Positions 54,934 through 63,864 of a stretch of 64,000 bases of DNA are shown in pieces. Numbering within the stretch: the stretch's first letter is position 1; every line of letters begins with the position of its first letter. This DNA is from Paenibacillus sp. FSL H7-0331. Its GTDB lineage: Bacteria > Bacillota > Bacilli > Paenibacillales > NBRC-103111. The stretch is from positions 15,761 through 79,760 of the forward strand of contig NZ_MRTH01000038.1 of assembly GCF_001956045.1 (NCBI RefSeq), written 5' to 3'. Under the pieces are notes generated by a model. It did not search any database and had not been told where the DNA came from. It worked only from the letters and a program-made list of their open reading frames with translations. The position numbers were made by a program, and so were the translations under genes.

Positions 54934-56463
54934 GTGATGTATAGAAGCTTTGATCTGCCTAAATTAAAAGATTGGATTGGTGACACTATTTTGAAACTAC
55001 AGTTCGGTATGCCCGTTGTAAAACTTCAGTTTGCGATTAAATTAGGCTTGGCTTCCATGCTGCTCATATCGGCTGGCGCAGTAAGCCCTGTGTTCGCCAA
55101 TGAACATGCTATTGTGCATGAAAAGCGAAATGTAAGCTATGAAGGCAGTACCTATACGCTGGAGCTGATTCGGATCAATCTGAAGGACCCGACCGTTCAG
55201 GTGAAGGCGATAGCAGCAAATCATCAGGTAGGCAGTGTACAACCCTTCATCGATATGATGAGTGATAACGAGGCTGTTGTCGGCATTAATGGCACTTATT
55301 TCGATGCATTTACAGAAGATATCGATTACAGAACCCCCTATGGCATGCTAATGAACAATAATGACCTGTTCTACCGTGGAGATAAAGAAACTTCGATTAC
55401 CGTCTCCAAGGATAAGGAAGCAGCGATACAACGACTCTCCATCAGCAGCTCCGTAAGGGTGGGCAGGCTTAGTCTGCCTTTGAATGGTGTAGACAGCTAT
55501 CATGGCGACCGCACGAAAAGCGCATGGGTGTTCTCCAAGGATTACGGAGATGTCATCGATTACCCTGGAGTTAAAGTTGCCATCGCAGCCGATATGAAGG
55601 TTGCTGCGTTTTCCATTGACCCCATCCAAATTCCAGCTGGCGGGAATGTGCTGCTGCTATCATCCGATCAGACACTTGATTCTGTGACCAAGTCGGTTAA
55701 AGTGGGTGATCTTTTCAGCATGGACCAATCAAGTGTGAATCTCGATTCGAACATGAGCATCCCCATCAGCCAACTGCAAATGGCCATTGGTGCCGGGCCG
55801 AAGCTGCTTACAGGTGGAGTTGTGGATATTGATGTTGAACGCGATCGTTTTAACGATCCGCTTGTCACCTCGCAGGCTAATGTACGCAGCTTTGCCGGTG
55901 TCGATGACAACCAGCTGCTGGTTGTAGGTACTGTTTCTTATTCCACGCTTGATCAAATGGCCAATGCTTTATTGCAGGCTGGCATTACAGATGCGATTAA
56001 TCTGGATGGCGGGGCAAGCTCGGCACTGTACTATCAGGGAAAGCTGCTGCGCAAGCCAGGACGGCTGCTGAGTAATGCGCTTATTGTGCAGCAGACGGAC
56101 AAGCCACAGGTGCAGCTCAGTGTCAATGGTACGTTAACGGGCAATCGGGACGGTTATATCGAGCACGATGTCACGATGGTCCCCTTTCGTGTGCTGCTTA
56201 ATCGTATCCAGGCTGAATACAGCTGGAATCCCGCAGATTCCAGTCTTCATCTTAGTAAAGGCAAGTTGAACGCTGTTCTCACACCAGGGAGTACGACAGG
56301 TATGCTGAATGGACAACCCGTCGAGCTGGATGCTGCTCCCGAGGTTGTGGATGGTCTGATGTATGTTCCACTGCGCTTTGTCGCGGAATCGCTCGGAGCC
56401 CGTCTCGAATGGAATGACAGCTTGTATCGAGTAAATATTGTTGTGTCCCCAGCCAACCCATAA
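54934..56463 (+). CDS. Secreted phosphodiester glycosidase (NAGPA) family protein with stalk domain
   Basis: About 509 aa. Signal peptide around FAIKLGLASMLLISAGAVSPVFA; NAGPA/phosphodiester-glycosidase domain (residues about 70-385) with VVGINGTYFDAF, AIGAGPKLLTGG and ITDAINLDGGASSALYYQG, the last holding the catalytic NLDGG motif; then a Cu-amine-oxidase-N stalk domain (VPFRVLLNRIQAEYSWNP, VPLRFVAESLGARLEWND). Probably trims wall or exopolysaccharide GlcNAc-phosphate. The start is uncertain: GTG 54934 has no ribosome site, TTG 54991 has GGTGA. Confidence 0.85.
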   Translation: MMYRSFDLPKLKDWIGDTILKLQFGMPVVKLQFAIKLGLASMLLISAGAVSPVFANEHAIVHEKRNVSYEGSTYTLELIRINLKDPTVQVKAIAANHQVGSVQPFIDMMSDNEAVVGINGTYFDAFTEDIDYRTPYGMLMNNNDLFYRGDKETSITVSKDKEAAIQRLSISSSVRVGRLSLPLNGVDSYHGDRTKSAWVFSKDYGDVIDYPGVKVAIAADMKVAAFSIDPIQIPAGGNVLLLSSDQTLDSVTKSVKVGDLFSMDQSSVNLDSNMSIPISQLQMAIGAGPKLLTGGVVDIDVERDRFNDPLVTSQANVRSFAGVDDNQLLVVGTVSYSTLDQMANALLQAGITDAINLDGGASSALYYQGKLLRKPGRLLSNALIVQQTDKPQVQLSVNGTLTGNRDGYIEHDVTMVPFRVLLNRIQAEYSWNPADSSLHLSKGKLNAVLTPGSTTGMLNGQPVELDAAPEVVDGLMYVPLRFVAESLGARLEWNDSLYRVNIVVSPANP

Positions 56464-56534
56464 ATTCCCAACTATTTACATGTGTAGGATTTTGGAATTG
56501 TCACATACTACCTGTATGAACGGAGGTGATATCA

Positions 56535-56762
56535 ATGGCACAAGGACAATCCAGCAACAGCAATACCTTAGTCGTACCTCAAGCCTCTCAAGCTTTAGAA
56601 CAATTGAAGTATGAGGTGGCTCAAGAATTGGGTATTCAAATTCCTCAGGATGGTTATTACGGTTTCATGGCATCTCGCGACACCGGAGCAATCGGGGGAC
56701 ACATCACGCGCCGTCTGGTTCAAATCGCTGAGCAACAACTGGCAGGCAAATTTTCCAGATAA
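56535..56762 (+). CDS. Alpha/beta-type small acid-soluble spore protein (copy 2)
   Basis: 75 aa, nearly identical to the copy at 46243: GPR site KYEVAQELGI, DTGAIGGHITRRLVQIAEQQL. GGAGGTGAT precedes the ATG at 56535. Its own terminator follows. Confidence 0.95.
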   Translation: MAQGQSSNSNTLVVPQASQALEQLKYEVAQELGIQIPQDGYYGFMASRDTGAIGGHITRRLVQIAEQQLAGKFSR

Positions 56763-56786
56763 TGAATCGCTCCATATACTTAGATC

Positions 56787-56816
56787 AAGGTGATTCCGAG
56801 AGGAATCGCCTTTTTA
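56787..56816 (+). terminator. Terminator after SASP copy 2
   Basis: AAGGTGATTCC/GGAATCGCCTT stem with a GAGA loop and T5. Confidence 0.87.
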
Positions 56817-56938
56817 TTTGGGTTGCAGAAAGACAGGAATATTTGTTGAGACAACGCGGAAATCTATGCTTGGGACAACTGATGGCAGGAGCTGCCAATA
56901 AGGAGTACCTGATGATTACAATCAAGGAGGGCTATTGA

Positions 56939-58543
56939 ATGACCAATGATCCGTCTTATCGGGATAATCAAAAGTCGAATACTGAGGACAATAATACTTT
57001 GACAAACCGGCAAGGTCACCCTGTAACCAACAATCAGAACATAAGAACTGTAGGTAATCGGGGTCCAGCTACTTTGGAAAATTACGATTTTATCGAAAAA
57101 ATCAGCCACTTTGATCGGGAGCGTATTCCAGAACGTGTTGTTCATGCGCGGGGTGCGGGTGCGCACGGTTATTTCGAAGCTTACGGAACTGTAGGCAACG
57201 AGCCGGTATCCAAATATACGCGTGCCAAATTGTTTAAGGAAAAAGGAAAACAGACACCTGTTTTTGTCCGCTTCTCATCGGTTATTCATGGTGGTCATTC
57301 CCCGGAAACCCTTCGTGATCCCCGTGGTTTTGCTGTGAAATTTTATACAGAGGACGGAAACTGGGATTTGGTTGGTAACAATCTGAAAATTTTCTTTATA
57401 CGCGATGCCATTAAATTCCCAGACATGATTCACGCTTTTAAACCGGATCCAGTTACGAACATTCAAGATGCGGAACGTTTCTTCGACTTTTGTGCCAGCT
57501 CCCCTGAATCCTTTCACATGGTTACCTTTGTTTATTCGCCTTGGGGCATTCCAGCCAACTATCGCATGATGCAGGGCTCTGGCGTTAATACATATAAATG
57601 GGTGAACAGCGACGGTCAAGCGGTCCTCGTTAAATATCATTGGGAACCGAAGCAGGGTATCAAAAATTTAACGCAAAAAGAAGCCAGCGAGATCCAGGCA
57701 ACCAATTTTAATCATGCGACCCAAGACTTATATCAAGCCATCGAACGCAGTGATTACCCGGAATGGGAGCTGCTTGTCCAAATCCTCAGTGATGATGAGC
57801 ATCCTGAATTGGATTTCGATCCCCTTGACGATACCAAGCTGTGGCCGGAGGATCAGTTCCCATGGCTGCCGGTCGGAAAAATGATTTTAAACCGAAATCC
57901 GGTCAATTATTTCACTGAAGTGGAGCAGGTCGCCTTTGGTACAGGCGTGCTGGTTGATGGTCTCGATTTTTCAGATGACAAGATGCTGCAAGGTCGTACG
58001 TTTTCTTACTCAGATACACAGCGTCATCGGGTAGGTGCCAATTATTTGCAATTGCCGATTAACGCTCCCAAAAAGCGGGTAGCCACGAACCAAAGCGGCG
58101 GCCAAATGGAATATTATGTCGATCGGTCACCGAGCCACAATCCTCATATCAACTATGAGCCTTCCCTTCTGGGTGGATTAGTTGAAGCACAGCAAGCCGG
58201 GAAGGAATACACACCACTCATTGAAGGAAGGCTTGTGCGTCATTCCATTGATCGATCGAACAATACGCAGCAAGCAGGTGATACCTATCGACGTTTCAAA
58301 GATTGGGAACGGGATGAATTGATTTCCAATCTGGTTGGCGATCTCTCGCGGTGTGACGTCCGTATCCGTGATGCCATGATCGCACTTGCTGCAGAAGCCG
58401 ACGAAGAATACGGACGCCGATTACGAGAAGGTCTTAAAAATTCGCCCAAGGGTGGATCCAGCCAAAAACCGCTAGGCAATAGAAACGGTGATCAGGCACC
58501 AGATAAAGCCGTAAACATCGCTCACGGTGCAGAACCCTATTAA
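56939..58543 (+). CDS. katX: KatX-type (spore) catalase
   Basis: 534 aa heme catalase. Distal His in [16 protein letters not shown] (about residue 69), Asn in [15 protein letters not shown], proximal heme Tyr in [17 protein letters not shown]. Polar N-terminal extension [17 protein letters not shown] and Gly/Asn-rich C-terminus. The closest remembered relative is Bacillus KatX, the catalase that protects germinating spores. AAGGAGG precedes the ATG; the preceding gene is a SASP. Confidence 0.93.
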   Translation: MTNDPSYRDNQKSNTEDNNTLTNRQGHPVTNNQNIRTVGNRGPATLENYDFIEKISHFDRERIPERVVHARGAGAHGYFEAYGTVGNEPVSKYTRAKLFKEKGKQTPVFVRFSSVIHGGHSPETLRDPRGFAVKFYTEDGNWDLVGNNLKIFFIRDAIKFPDMIHAFKPDPVTNIQDAERFFDFCASSPESFHMVTFVYSPWGIPANYRMMQGSGVNTYKWVNSDGQAVLVKYHWEPKQGIKNLTQKEASEIQATNFNHATQDLYQAIERSDYPEWELLVQILSDDEHPELDFDPLDDTKLWPEDQFPWLPVGKMILNRNPVNYFTEVEQVAFGTGVLVDGLDFSDDKMLQGRTFSYSDTQRHRVGANYLQLPINAPKKRVATNQSGGQMEYYVDRSPSHNPHINYEPSLLGGLVEAQQAGKEYTPLIEGRLVRHSIDRSNNTQQAGDTYRRFKDWERDELISNLVGDLSRCDVRIRDAMIALAAEADEEYGRRLREGLKNSPKGGSSQKPLGNRNGDQAPDKAVNIAHGAEPY

Positions 58544-58610
58544 CATGTGAATAATCAGGGATTATATGGGGGAATTTATAGACATTGGGTAAGATAGAGG
58601 AGGGATATGT

Positions 58611-58757
58611 ATGCCTAAGGAAGTACACCATTCATTGGTTGATAAAGTAGCAAACTTCATAGAGAAAACGGTTGAAGATACTGTTGAGGATACAATAAAT
58701 ATGGCTAACCGTGCCGAAAAAGCGATGGGTAGGAGCAATAAAAACAAAAAGGATTAG
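58611..58757 (+). CDS. Small helical protein after katX, unknown
   Basis: 48 aa: MPKEVHHSLVDKVANFIEK then TVEDTVEDTINMANRAEKAM and a Lys/Asn-rich tail. GAGGAGGG eight bases before the ATG at 58611 makes translation likely. Predicted amphipathic helix throughout. 67 bases after katX and before a terminator, so probably in the same transcript and possibly spore-associated. Confidence 0.6.
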   Translation: MPKEVHHSLVDKVANFIEKTVEDTVEDTINMANRAEKAMGRSNKNKKD

Positions 58758-58810
58758 TCATCCAAAAGACCTGCCGTACAAATCCGACACTATTCAGTTA
58801 CATGATTATT

Positions 58811-58834
58811 AAAAAGCCCATTGGGGCTTTTTTT
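58811..58834. terminator. Terminator after the katX transcript
   Basis: AAAGCCC/GGGCTTT stem, ATTG loop, T-run on the right. Confidence 0.87.
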
Positions 58835-58899
58835 CGTTTGAAAACAAAATCATAGGCAAGCTTGGCAAATCATACTTATAAGAGAAAATCCCCGGAAGG

Positions 58900-59559
58900 A
58901 TGTGTTTTCTCAATATGCAACACTTATTTTCTCAGCGTGTAGAACTGTTGCTGCTGCTTGGAATGGCCTTTTTTTGGACAATCACCTACATACTTGTGAT
59001 TTATAAAAGCTATCAGGATCGTACTAGCGGTATGCCAACCGCCGCCATTTGTGCCAATATCACTTGGGAGTTTTTATTTTCCTTCATCCTCCCCTTTGAC
59101 CCGCTGCAACAAATCATAACCGTGATCTGGTTCTTCTTGGACTGTATCATTCTTCTGCAATGTTTGTATTACTCCAAGAAACAAAATCCCAGTTTTCCCG
59201 CCAAAACCGTTATCTTTTCTTTAATGGCCATTGCCCTTCTGCTGCACTATGGAATCGCGAAAGAATTTCATGATCTTGAGGGCAAATATTCAGCATTTGG
59301 CATCAACCTCATGATGTCCATCCTGTTTATCCGCATGCTGATGATAAAAAACTTCCAAGGCCAGTCCACATCCATCGCTTATTTTAAAATGATTGGTACG
59401 CTGTGCATCTCCGTTTTGTGTTTTTCCCAATACCCGCACTCCCTTTTGCTAACAATGCTGTATATCCTCATTTTTATTGTAGATGTCGTTTATATTGTAT
59501 TGATTACCCACAAGTCTGAAAATCTCATTTACAAGCCCAACAAAATCATCGCAAAATAA
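58900..59559 (+). CDS. Seven-helix membrane protein resembling Pyr4/PaxB-type terpene cyclases
   Basis: 219 aa (or 214 from the ATG at 58915), about seven hydrophobic segments. The stretch GMPTAAICANITWEF after TM1 and a second acidic residue in the last helix (FIVDVVYIVLI, Asp about 195) match the layout of the fungal membrane-bound meroterpenoid cyclases (Pyr4, PaxB, AtmB), which protonate an epoxide using a Glu in this WE motif and a C-terminal Asp. Bacterial relatives exist but are uncharacterised as far as I know. No prenyltransferase or epoxidase gene lies beside it, so cyclase activity is only a hypothesis. Weak ribosome site GGAAGG. Confidence 0.6.
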   Translation: MCFLNMQHLFSQRVELLLLLGMAFFWTITYILVIYKSYQDRTSGMPTAAICANITWEFLFSFILPFDPLQQIITVIWFFLDCIILLQCLYYSKKQNPSFPAKTVIFSLMAIALLLHYGIAKEFHDLEGKYSAFGINLMMSILFIRMLMIKNFQGQSTSIAYFKMIGTLCISVLCFSQYPHSLLLTMLYILIFIVDVVYIVLITHKSENLIYKPNKIIAK

Positions 59560-59681
59560 CCGCAAACACTTCTTAATATCATTTTTGTATTAGGTATTTT
59601 CTGGATACTCGATTATTAACGTTTAAGCCTTGAAAGGTTTGAGGTAAAATGGTGGTATCGATATTCATAGGGGGTTTTTCA

Positions 59682-60353
59682 ATGTGCGGAAGATACACGA
59701 TCACCGTTACCGAGGAAGAATTGATGCTGCGATTTATGCTTGAAAGCTCAACACCCTTTTATGAGCCGCGGTACAATGTTGCGCCTGGACAAATGGTTCC
59801 TGCCATTATTAACAATGGAGCACAGAACAAGTTAGGGCAGCTGCGCTGGGGGCTAATCCCCTCTTGGGCCAAAGATGCCAAGATTGGTTATACCATGATC
59901 AACGCTCGGGTGGAAACCATTGCAGATAAGCCCGCATTTCGAACATCATTAAGGAGCAAACGCTGCATCATTCCTGCAGACGGTTTTTATGAGTGGAAAC
60001 TAACTGAAGATGGAAAGCAGCCGATGCGGATAGTGAAAAGAACCGGACAATTATTTGCGATGGCTGGCCTTTATGATACCTGGGTAAGTCCAGAGGGTGA
60101 CAAGATCAGCAGTTGTACGATTATTACGACAGTACCGAATAAGACGATGGCAGGCATTCACGATCGGATGCCGATCATTCTGAGGAAACAAGATGAGGCA
60201 GCATGGCTGGACCGCAGCATTCAGGATGTAAACCTGCTGCAATCTTTGATTGGACAACCATATCCCGATGAGGAGCTGCGGGTGTACCCGGTGACCAAAG
60301 CTGTAGGGAATGTTAAGAATGATTCTCCAGATAATATAAAAGAGGTATCCTGA
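59682..60353 (+). CDS. SRAP/HMCES-family abasic-site cross-linking protein (YedK-like)
   Basis: 223 aa. Cys2 exposed after Met removal (MCGRYTITV) forms the thiazolidine cross-link to abasic sites in single-stranded DNA; MINARVETIADKPAF, CIIPADGFYEWK (Glu) and GIHDRMPIIL (His) complete the active site. The frame extends to 59649, but the Cys must be residue 2, and GGGGG lies before the ATG at 59682. Confidence 0.92.
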   Translation: MCGRYTITVTEEELMLRFMLESSTPFYEPRYNVAPGQMVPAIINNGAQNKLGQLRWGLIPSWAKDAKIGYTMINARVETIADKPAFRTSLRSKRCIIPADGFYEWKLTEDGKQPMRIVKRTGQLFAMAGLYDTWVSPEGDKISSCTIITTVPNKTMAGIHDRMPIILRKQDEAAWLDRSIQDVNLLQSLIGQPYPDEELRVYPVTKAVGNVKNDSPDNIKEVS

Positions 60354-60430
60354 TAAGCAAAGAAGGTTCCTCCCCGAATAGTAAGCTTGCTTGCTGGGAT
60401 ACTAAACGGGACAGGAGGTGATTTCTTAAC

Positions 60431-60577
60431 ATGGATGTTACCAAACCCGATTCGCCCAAAAGTCGAGACTTTAAAGAAAACAAATTTATAGAAGAAGAGG
60501 CTGAGCTTCAAGCTAATACAGCCGCAAAACGACCACCGAGTTTAAATGGAATTCCAAAACAAAATAATCCACAATAA
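60431..60577 (+). CDS. Small hydrophilic protein, unknown
   Basis: 48 aa: MDVTKPDSPKSRDFKENKF, IEEEAELQANTAAKR, PPSLNGIPKQNNPQ. AGGAGGTGATT precedes the ATG by eight to nine bases, one of the strongest ribosome sites in the window, and a terminator follows. No family recognised; charge-rich and probably unstructured. Confidence 0.6.
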   Translation: MDVTKPDSPKSRDFKENKFIEEEAELQANTAAKRPPSLNGIPKQNNPQ

Positions 60578-60585
60578 ACAGTAAG

Positions 60586-60621
60586 CAGCCCTCAGTCCTT
60601 ATAAAAGGAACGAGGGCTTTT
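60586..60621 (+). terminator. Terminator after the small gene at 60431
   Basis: GCCCTC..TCCTT/AAGGA..GAGGGC stem then TTTTG. Confidence 0.87.
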
Positions 60622-60711
60622 GATATTTCCACACATACAATTTTTTTGAAAGTCGAATCTTCCTTTACTTTGTGGGAAACCTAATTACAAACCACAAAAG
60701 GAGAATCCAAG

Positions 60712-60885
60712 ATGACCACTAAATTAGATCAGCTTATCGAGCGCATTGAGGAGCTTAGGCAGGAGCTAAATCGACTTTCCAGAAACAAGGACTTGGCAGA
60801 CCCAGAACTACTCACTGCAAGCAGAATGATGGATGCTGTATTGAATGAATATAACCGCCTGTTGATAGATAAGGCAAAGGAATAA
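60712..60885 (+). CDS. Spo0E-like aspartyl-phosphate phosphatase
   Basis: 57 aa, two helices. The family motif SxxMDxxLxxY is present as ASRMMDAVLNEYNRLL, after the helix TTKLDQLIERIEELRQELNRLS. Spo0E-type phosphatases dephosphorylate Spo0A-P and delay sporulation. AAAGGAG precedes the ATG at 60712. Confidence 0.85.
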   Translation: MTTKLDQLIERIEELRQELNRLSRNKDLADPELLTASRMMDAVLNEYNRLLIDKAKE

Positions 60886-60963
60886 TAATAGCTTCCTAAT
60901 TAAACAAAGTGGTTTTACTGTGGGTAAACAATTTAGGCAATATGCTAAAGGAGATTGATCTTT

Positions 60964-61371
60964 ATGACAAAAATCACGACGTTTTTAATGTTCGAAGGTA
61001 AAGCTGAAGAAGCGATGAATTTGTATATCTCTTTATTCGAGAATTCCGAAATAACAAGTATTTCTCGTTATGGGGTAAATGAAGCTGGAGCTGAGGGCAC
61101 AGTGGTACATGCTACCTTCTCTCTTAATGGACAAGAGTTTATGTGTATCGATAGCAACACACAGCATGCCTTTACCTTTACTCCTTCTATGTCCTTGTAT
61201 GTAACTTGTGATACCGAAGAAGATGTTAGTAAGGTCTTTGAGAAATTATCTCTGGAAGGATCTGTATTAATGCCTTTAGGAGCGTATCCTTTCAGTGAGA
61301 AGTTTGGTTGGGTAGCAGACAAATACGGGGTTTCATGGCAGCTAAGCCTTGCTTCACCACATAGAGAATAG
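60964..61371 (+). CDS. PhnB-like VOC-family protein
   Basis: 135 aa: TKITTFLMFEGKAEEAMNLYISLFENSEITSISRYG and FGWVADKYGVSWQLSL are the hallmark ends of the PhnB/3-dmu-9-3-mt branch of the VOC superfamily. Function unknown. AAAGGAG nine bases before the ATG at 60964. The next gene starts 16 bases downstream. Confidence 0.85.
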   Translation: MTKITTFLMFEGKAEEAMNLYISLFENSEITSISRYGVNEAGAEGTVVHATFSLNGQEFMCIDSNTQHAFTFTPSMSLYVTCDTEEDVSKVFEKLSLEGSVLMPLGAYPFSEKFGWVADKYGVSWQLSLASPHRE

Positions 61372-61387
61372 ATGCGGGGGAATCGTA

Positions 61388-61612
61388 ATGTCAAATAACC
61401 ATTCTCAGGAAAAATCCGAAAGTGATCTTCCCATCAAATTATCGAATCCAGCAAGGCGAGCACTCATTGGGGCCGGCTATACGCGTCTTGAACAGTTGAC
61501 GAGGCTCACTGAAACAGAGGTTCTGAAGCTGCACGGTATGGGGCCGAAGGCAATTGATCAGCTCAAGCAAGCTCTTGCCGCGAAGGGAATGTCTTTCGCC
61601 AATAAATCTTAA
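61388..61612 (+). CDS. Stand-alone RNA-polymerase alpha-CTD-like/HhH protein
   Basis: 74 aa. Residues 18-70 (LSNPARRALIGAGYTRLEQLTRLTETEVLKLHGMGPKAIDQLKQALAAKGM) reproduce the fold and GxGxKAIDQLK helix-hairpin-helix of the RpoA C-terminal domain. A DNA-binding or polymerase-contacting role is likely. GGGGGA precedes the ATG at 61388. Probably co-transcribed with the PhnB-like gene. Confidence 0.75.
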   Translation: MSNNHSQEKSESDLPIKLSNPARRALIGAGYTRLEQLTRLTETEVLKLHGMGPKAIDQLKQALAAKGMSFANKS

Positions 61613-61678
61613 ACCAGTTGGAGCAAAGCTTATTTGATTGACCCATCTTGTTGCAATTACATAAGGAACGACTCATAA

Positions 61679-62155
61679 TTACTGTGTTTCCACAAACCAA
61701 AAGGTTTTACCTGTTTGGTTATTTTCACATTCATTTAAGACGTAACCTTCTTGACCTTGTTCCGATTTCTTTTTCTCTATTGCTTTGCAGTTTGTAGTTG
61801 GTCTTTTCAAATCTGAACCAAATGCATCCATGGAGTTATCGAATGTGTATTTGATTAGCTTGCCATTATACGTTAGCTCATAGAAGATAGGGTCCCCTTC
61901 AATAGTGTATTGCGTAATACGAACTTTTCCTGCTTGATTCGTTGTAACACCCTCCATAAATTGATGCCACTTATCCAAATTCGTAAATTTACCGTGGACG
62001 TTGACTACATCACCATTTTGGATTGCTTTTTCAGCACGATAGGGTTTGGTGACCTTTGGAAAATCAGATTCATGACTGTACACCACTTGACTGTTAGAAT
62101 CATTGCAAGCAGTCAATAACAAAATTATCAATGGAAAAAATATGTATATTTTCAT
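61679..62155 (-). CDS. DUF4362-like lipoprotein
   Basis: 158 aa. Lipobox LLTAC after FFPLIILL; then KAIQNGDVVNVHGKFTNLDKWHQFMEGVTTNQAGKVRITQYTIEGDPIFYELTYNGKLIKYTFDNSMDAFGS, the DUF4362 pattern seen in many bacillus lipoproteins. Two Cys near the C-terminus (TNCKAIEKK, LNECENN) may bond. GAGGTGA precedes the ATG. Function unknown. Confidence 0.8.
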   Translation of the reverse strand: MKIYIFFPLIILLLTACNDSNSQVVYSHESDFPKVTKPYRAEKAIQNGDVVNVHGKFTNLDKWHQFMEGVTTNQAGKVRITQYTIEGDPIFYELTYNGKLIKYTFDNSMDAFGSDLKRPTTNCKAIEKKKSEQGQEGYVLNECENNQTGKTFWFVETQ

Positions 62156-62296
62156 TTAATCACCTCGTAATAACAACAACGTTTATAACAATGAAAAGGT
62201 TTCAAGCTACAATATGATGAATCAGTTGGCAGCGCCCAATCACATGTCATCGGGCTTTCATAACATACATTATGCATGGCGGAAGGTGGGATTAAC

Positions 62297-62410
62297 ATGG
62301 GTTCACTTGGAGTTGGCGGAAGTTGTGGAGGTTTTGGTTTAGGAACTTCTACAGGTGAAATTCTTGTTCTCTTTATTCTGTTGGTTATTATTAGCCGTGC
62401 CTTTATCTAA
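62297..62410 (+). CDS. YjcZ-like small sporulation protein
   Basis: 37 aa: a Gly-rich N-terminus with one Cys (MGSLGVGGSCGGFGLG) followed by one hydrophobic helix (EILVLFILLVIISRAFI), the layout of YjcZ-family peptides abundant in spores of bacilli. AAGGTGG precedes the ATG. Too short for default gene finders. Confidence 0.7.
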   Translation: MGSLGVGGSCGGFGLGTSTGEILVLFILLVIISRAFI

Positions 62411-62466
62411 ATATGATGCTCCGCCCAAGTTGAAGATACGTATATCCTTTCCTGTATAAGCATGAA

Positions 62467-62500
62467 GCCCTCTTTCCTTTCGGACTGAGGGCCTTGATAT
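62467..62500 (+). terminator. Weak terminator after the YjcZ-like gene
   Basis: GCCCTC/GAGGGC stem with CTTGATATT after it. Confidence 0.5.
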
Positions 62501-62530
62501 TCCAACGCATTTGTTGACTCAACGAAAATA

Positions 62531-62560
62531 AGCCACGGGATTATCTCCCCGGCTTTTTAT
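62531..62560. terminator. Terminator overlapping the end of the 62541 gene
   Basis: AGCC..GGGA/TCCCC..GGCT stem with T5 on the plus side and TATTTT on the minus side. Confidence 0.55.
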
Positions 62561-62792
62561 CTTGTCCCAGCTGTAACGATTCGATCTCCAGACATATTTC
62601 GTGCTGCCACTCCACATCTGCTGTTAACGACGCCATCAACGACACATTCTCCAAGTACGCCATATCCCAGCAAAGCTTGGCATTGAGCTTGAGGCACTGG
62701 TCCATTTCAATCTTTTCGTCGGCCGTGAGTTGTCGTTGCTGCATTACAGTCCACAACTCTGCAAGCCTCTGATACATAGGCAAGAACGCCAT
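62541..62792 (-). CDS. Conserved small helical protein, unknown
   Basis: 83 aa: LPMYQRLAELWTVMQQRQLTADEKIEMDQCLKLNAKLCWDMAYLENVSLMAS and a C-terminal WQHEICLEIESLQ. I recall similar proteins as common hypotheticals in Paenibacillus, which supports it as a real gene, but no function is known. GGGTGG precedes the ATG at 62792; the frame is open to 62804. Confidence 0.65.
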   Translation of the reverse strand: MAFLPMYQRLAELWTVMQQRQLTADEKIEMDQCLKLNAKLCWDMAYLENVSLMASLTADVEWQHEICLEIESLQLGQDKKPGR

Positions 62793-62917
62793 AGCAGCCA
62801 CCACCCTATACCCGCCAGTATAGCCAAGTTATTAACGAACTCATACGTTTGTTGTAAGTACGCCAAAATCAAATTATAATGGCTCTTGTGCAGTCTCAAC
62901 AGGAGAGGAGAATTATT

Positions 62918-63349
62918 GTGCTCGTAGCCACACATATGGCAGCAGCATCTGCTATGTATGTCCTATCTTCAGTCAAAAACACATCCGGCATCCAAAAGAC
63001 AGTTGCACTGCCAGTTATATTAGCGTTATCCTTGTGCTCGCATTTTGCTTTAGATGCAGTACCCCACTTTGAGCTGCAAATGTTGAGCAATGTACTCATC
63101 GGCTCCCTGATCATCCTGTTTTTGTTATATATAGCCTGGCGTGATAAAGATGTATTTGTCCTGGTATCGGCTTTCCTGGGCGCTCTTCCAGATGTCATGT
63201 GGGTGCTTAAAATAAGCCCCAGGTTTGATGAAATGCACAGTTTTTTACATTCCACAGTTACACATGCGCCGCCTTATTCAATTATCTTAGAGTTGTTGGC
63301 ATTAGCTAGTATTGTCTTTATCATTTACAAAGCACCGAGAAAAACTTAG
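62918..63349 (+). CDS. Small membrane protein related to metal-dependent hydrolases
   Basis: 143 aa from GTG at 62918, directly after AGGAGAGGAG. Four helices. ATHMAAASAMYVL and CSHFALDAVPHFE, GALPDVMWVLK and MHSFLHSTVTH place His and Asp where the DUF457/YdjM family has its ligands. A compact relative of the protein at 45104. Function unknown. Confidence 0.65.
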   Translation: MLVATHMAAASAMYVLSSVKNTSGIQKTVALPVILALSLCSHFALDAVPHFELQMLSNVLIGSLIILFLLYIAWRDKDVFVLVSAFLGALPDVMWVLKISPRFDEMHSFLHSTVTHAPPYSIILELLALASIVFIIYKAPRKT

Positions 63350-63515
63350 ATTCAACTAACCCCGGTTGCTGTTGTCAAAAAAAACCACCAACAGCAGCTG
63401 TCAGCGGTTCAACGATTTCTATGTAAGCCCGAATAAGGAATACGAATAAAAAATAAATAAAGTGCTGTATGATATATACGAAATCGTGGCCAAGCTTTCT
63501 GTCTAAAGAGCTTGC

Positions 63516-63722
63516 TTAATCCTTTTTCTTGTTCGGATTCAATTCTTCCATCAGGCTGGACATATTATAATTGGATTCAAACGCGACACTCGTGCACAGC
63601 TTGTTCTGGCGCATGGCAAATTCGAACGAGATTTCACCGTGCGTCCAGCGTTTGAGCTTTAACGATTCCATTGCGGTATGCCGGAATGTTTGAAGCTCCT
63701 CCTCCGACAATCCCAGCTCCAT
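63516..63722 (-). CDS. Conserved small soluble protein, unknown
   Basis: 68 aa: MELGLSEEELQTFRHTAMESLKLKRWTHGEISFEFAMRQNKLCTSVAFESNYNMSSLMEELNPNKKKD. The central strand pattern RWTHGEISFEFAMRQNKLCTSV reads like a small alpha/beta fold. I recall near-identical hypotheticals in Paenibacillus, which supports expression. No clear Shine-Dalgarno measured. Function unknown. Confidence 0.6.
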   Translation of the reverse strand: MELGLSEEELQTFRHTAMESLKLKRWTHGEISFEFAMRQNKLCTSVAFESNYNMSSLMEELNPNKKKD

Positions 63723-63830
63723 CTTCTGCAGTTGGTTCCCCTTGCTCTCTAAAGGGAACGCCCTAACTCCTGATTTAACAGAACTACTATGTTTCCTATC
63801 TTGAAGTTATGCACAACCTGTTAGTAAGTA

Positions 63831-63864
63831 GAAAAAGCCTTGGATTGGTCCCAGGCTTTTTGTG
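63831..63864. terminator. Terminator hairpin near the right edge
   Basis: AAAGCCT/AGGCTTT stem, T5 on the right and A5 on the left. The rest of 63723-64000 shows no gene. Confidence 0.65.
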
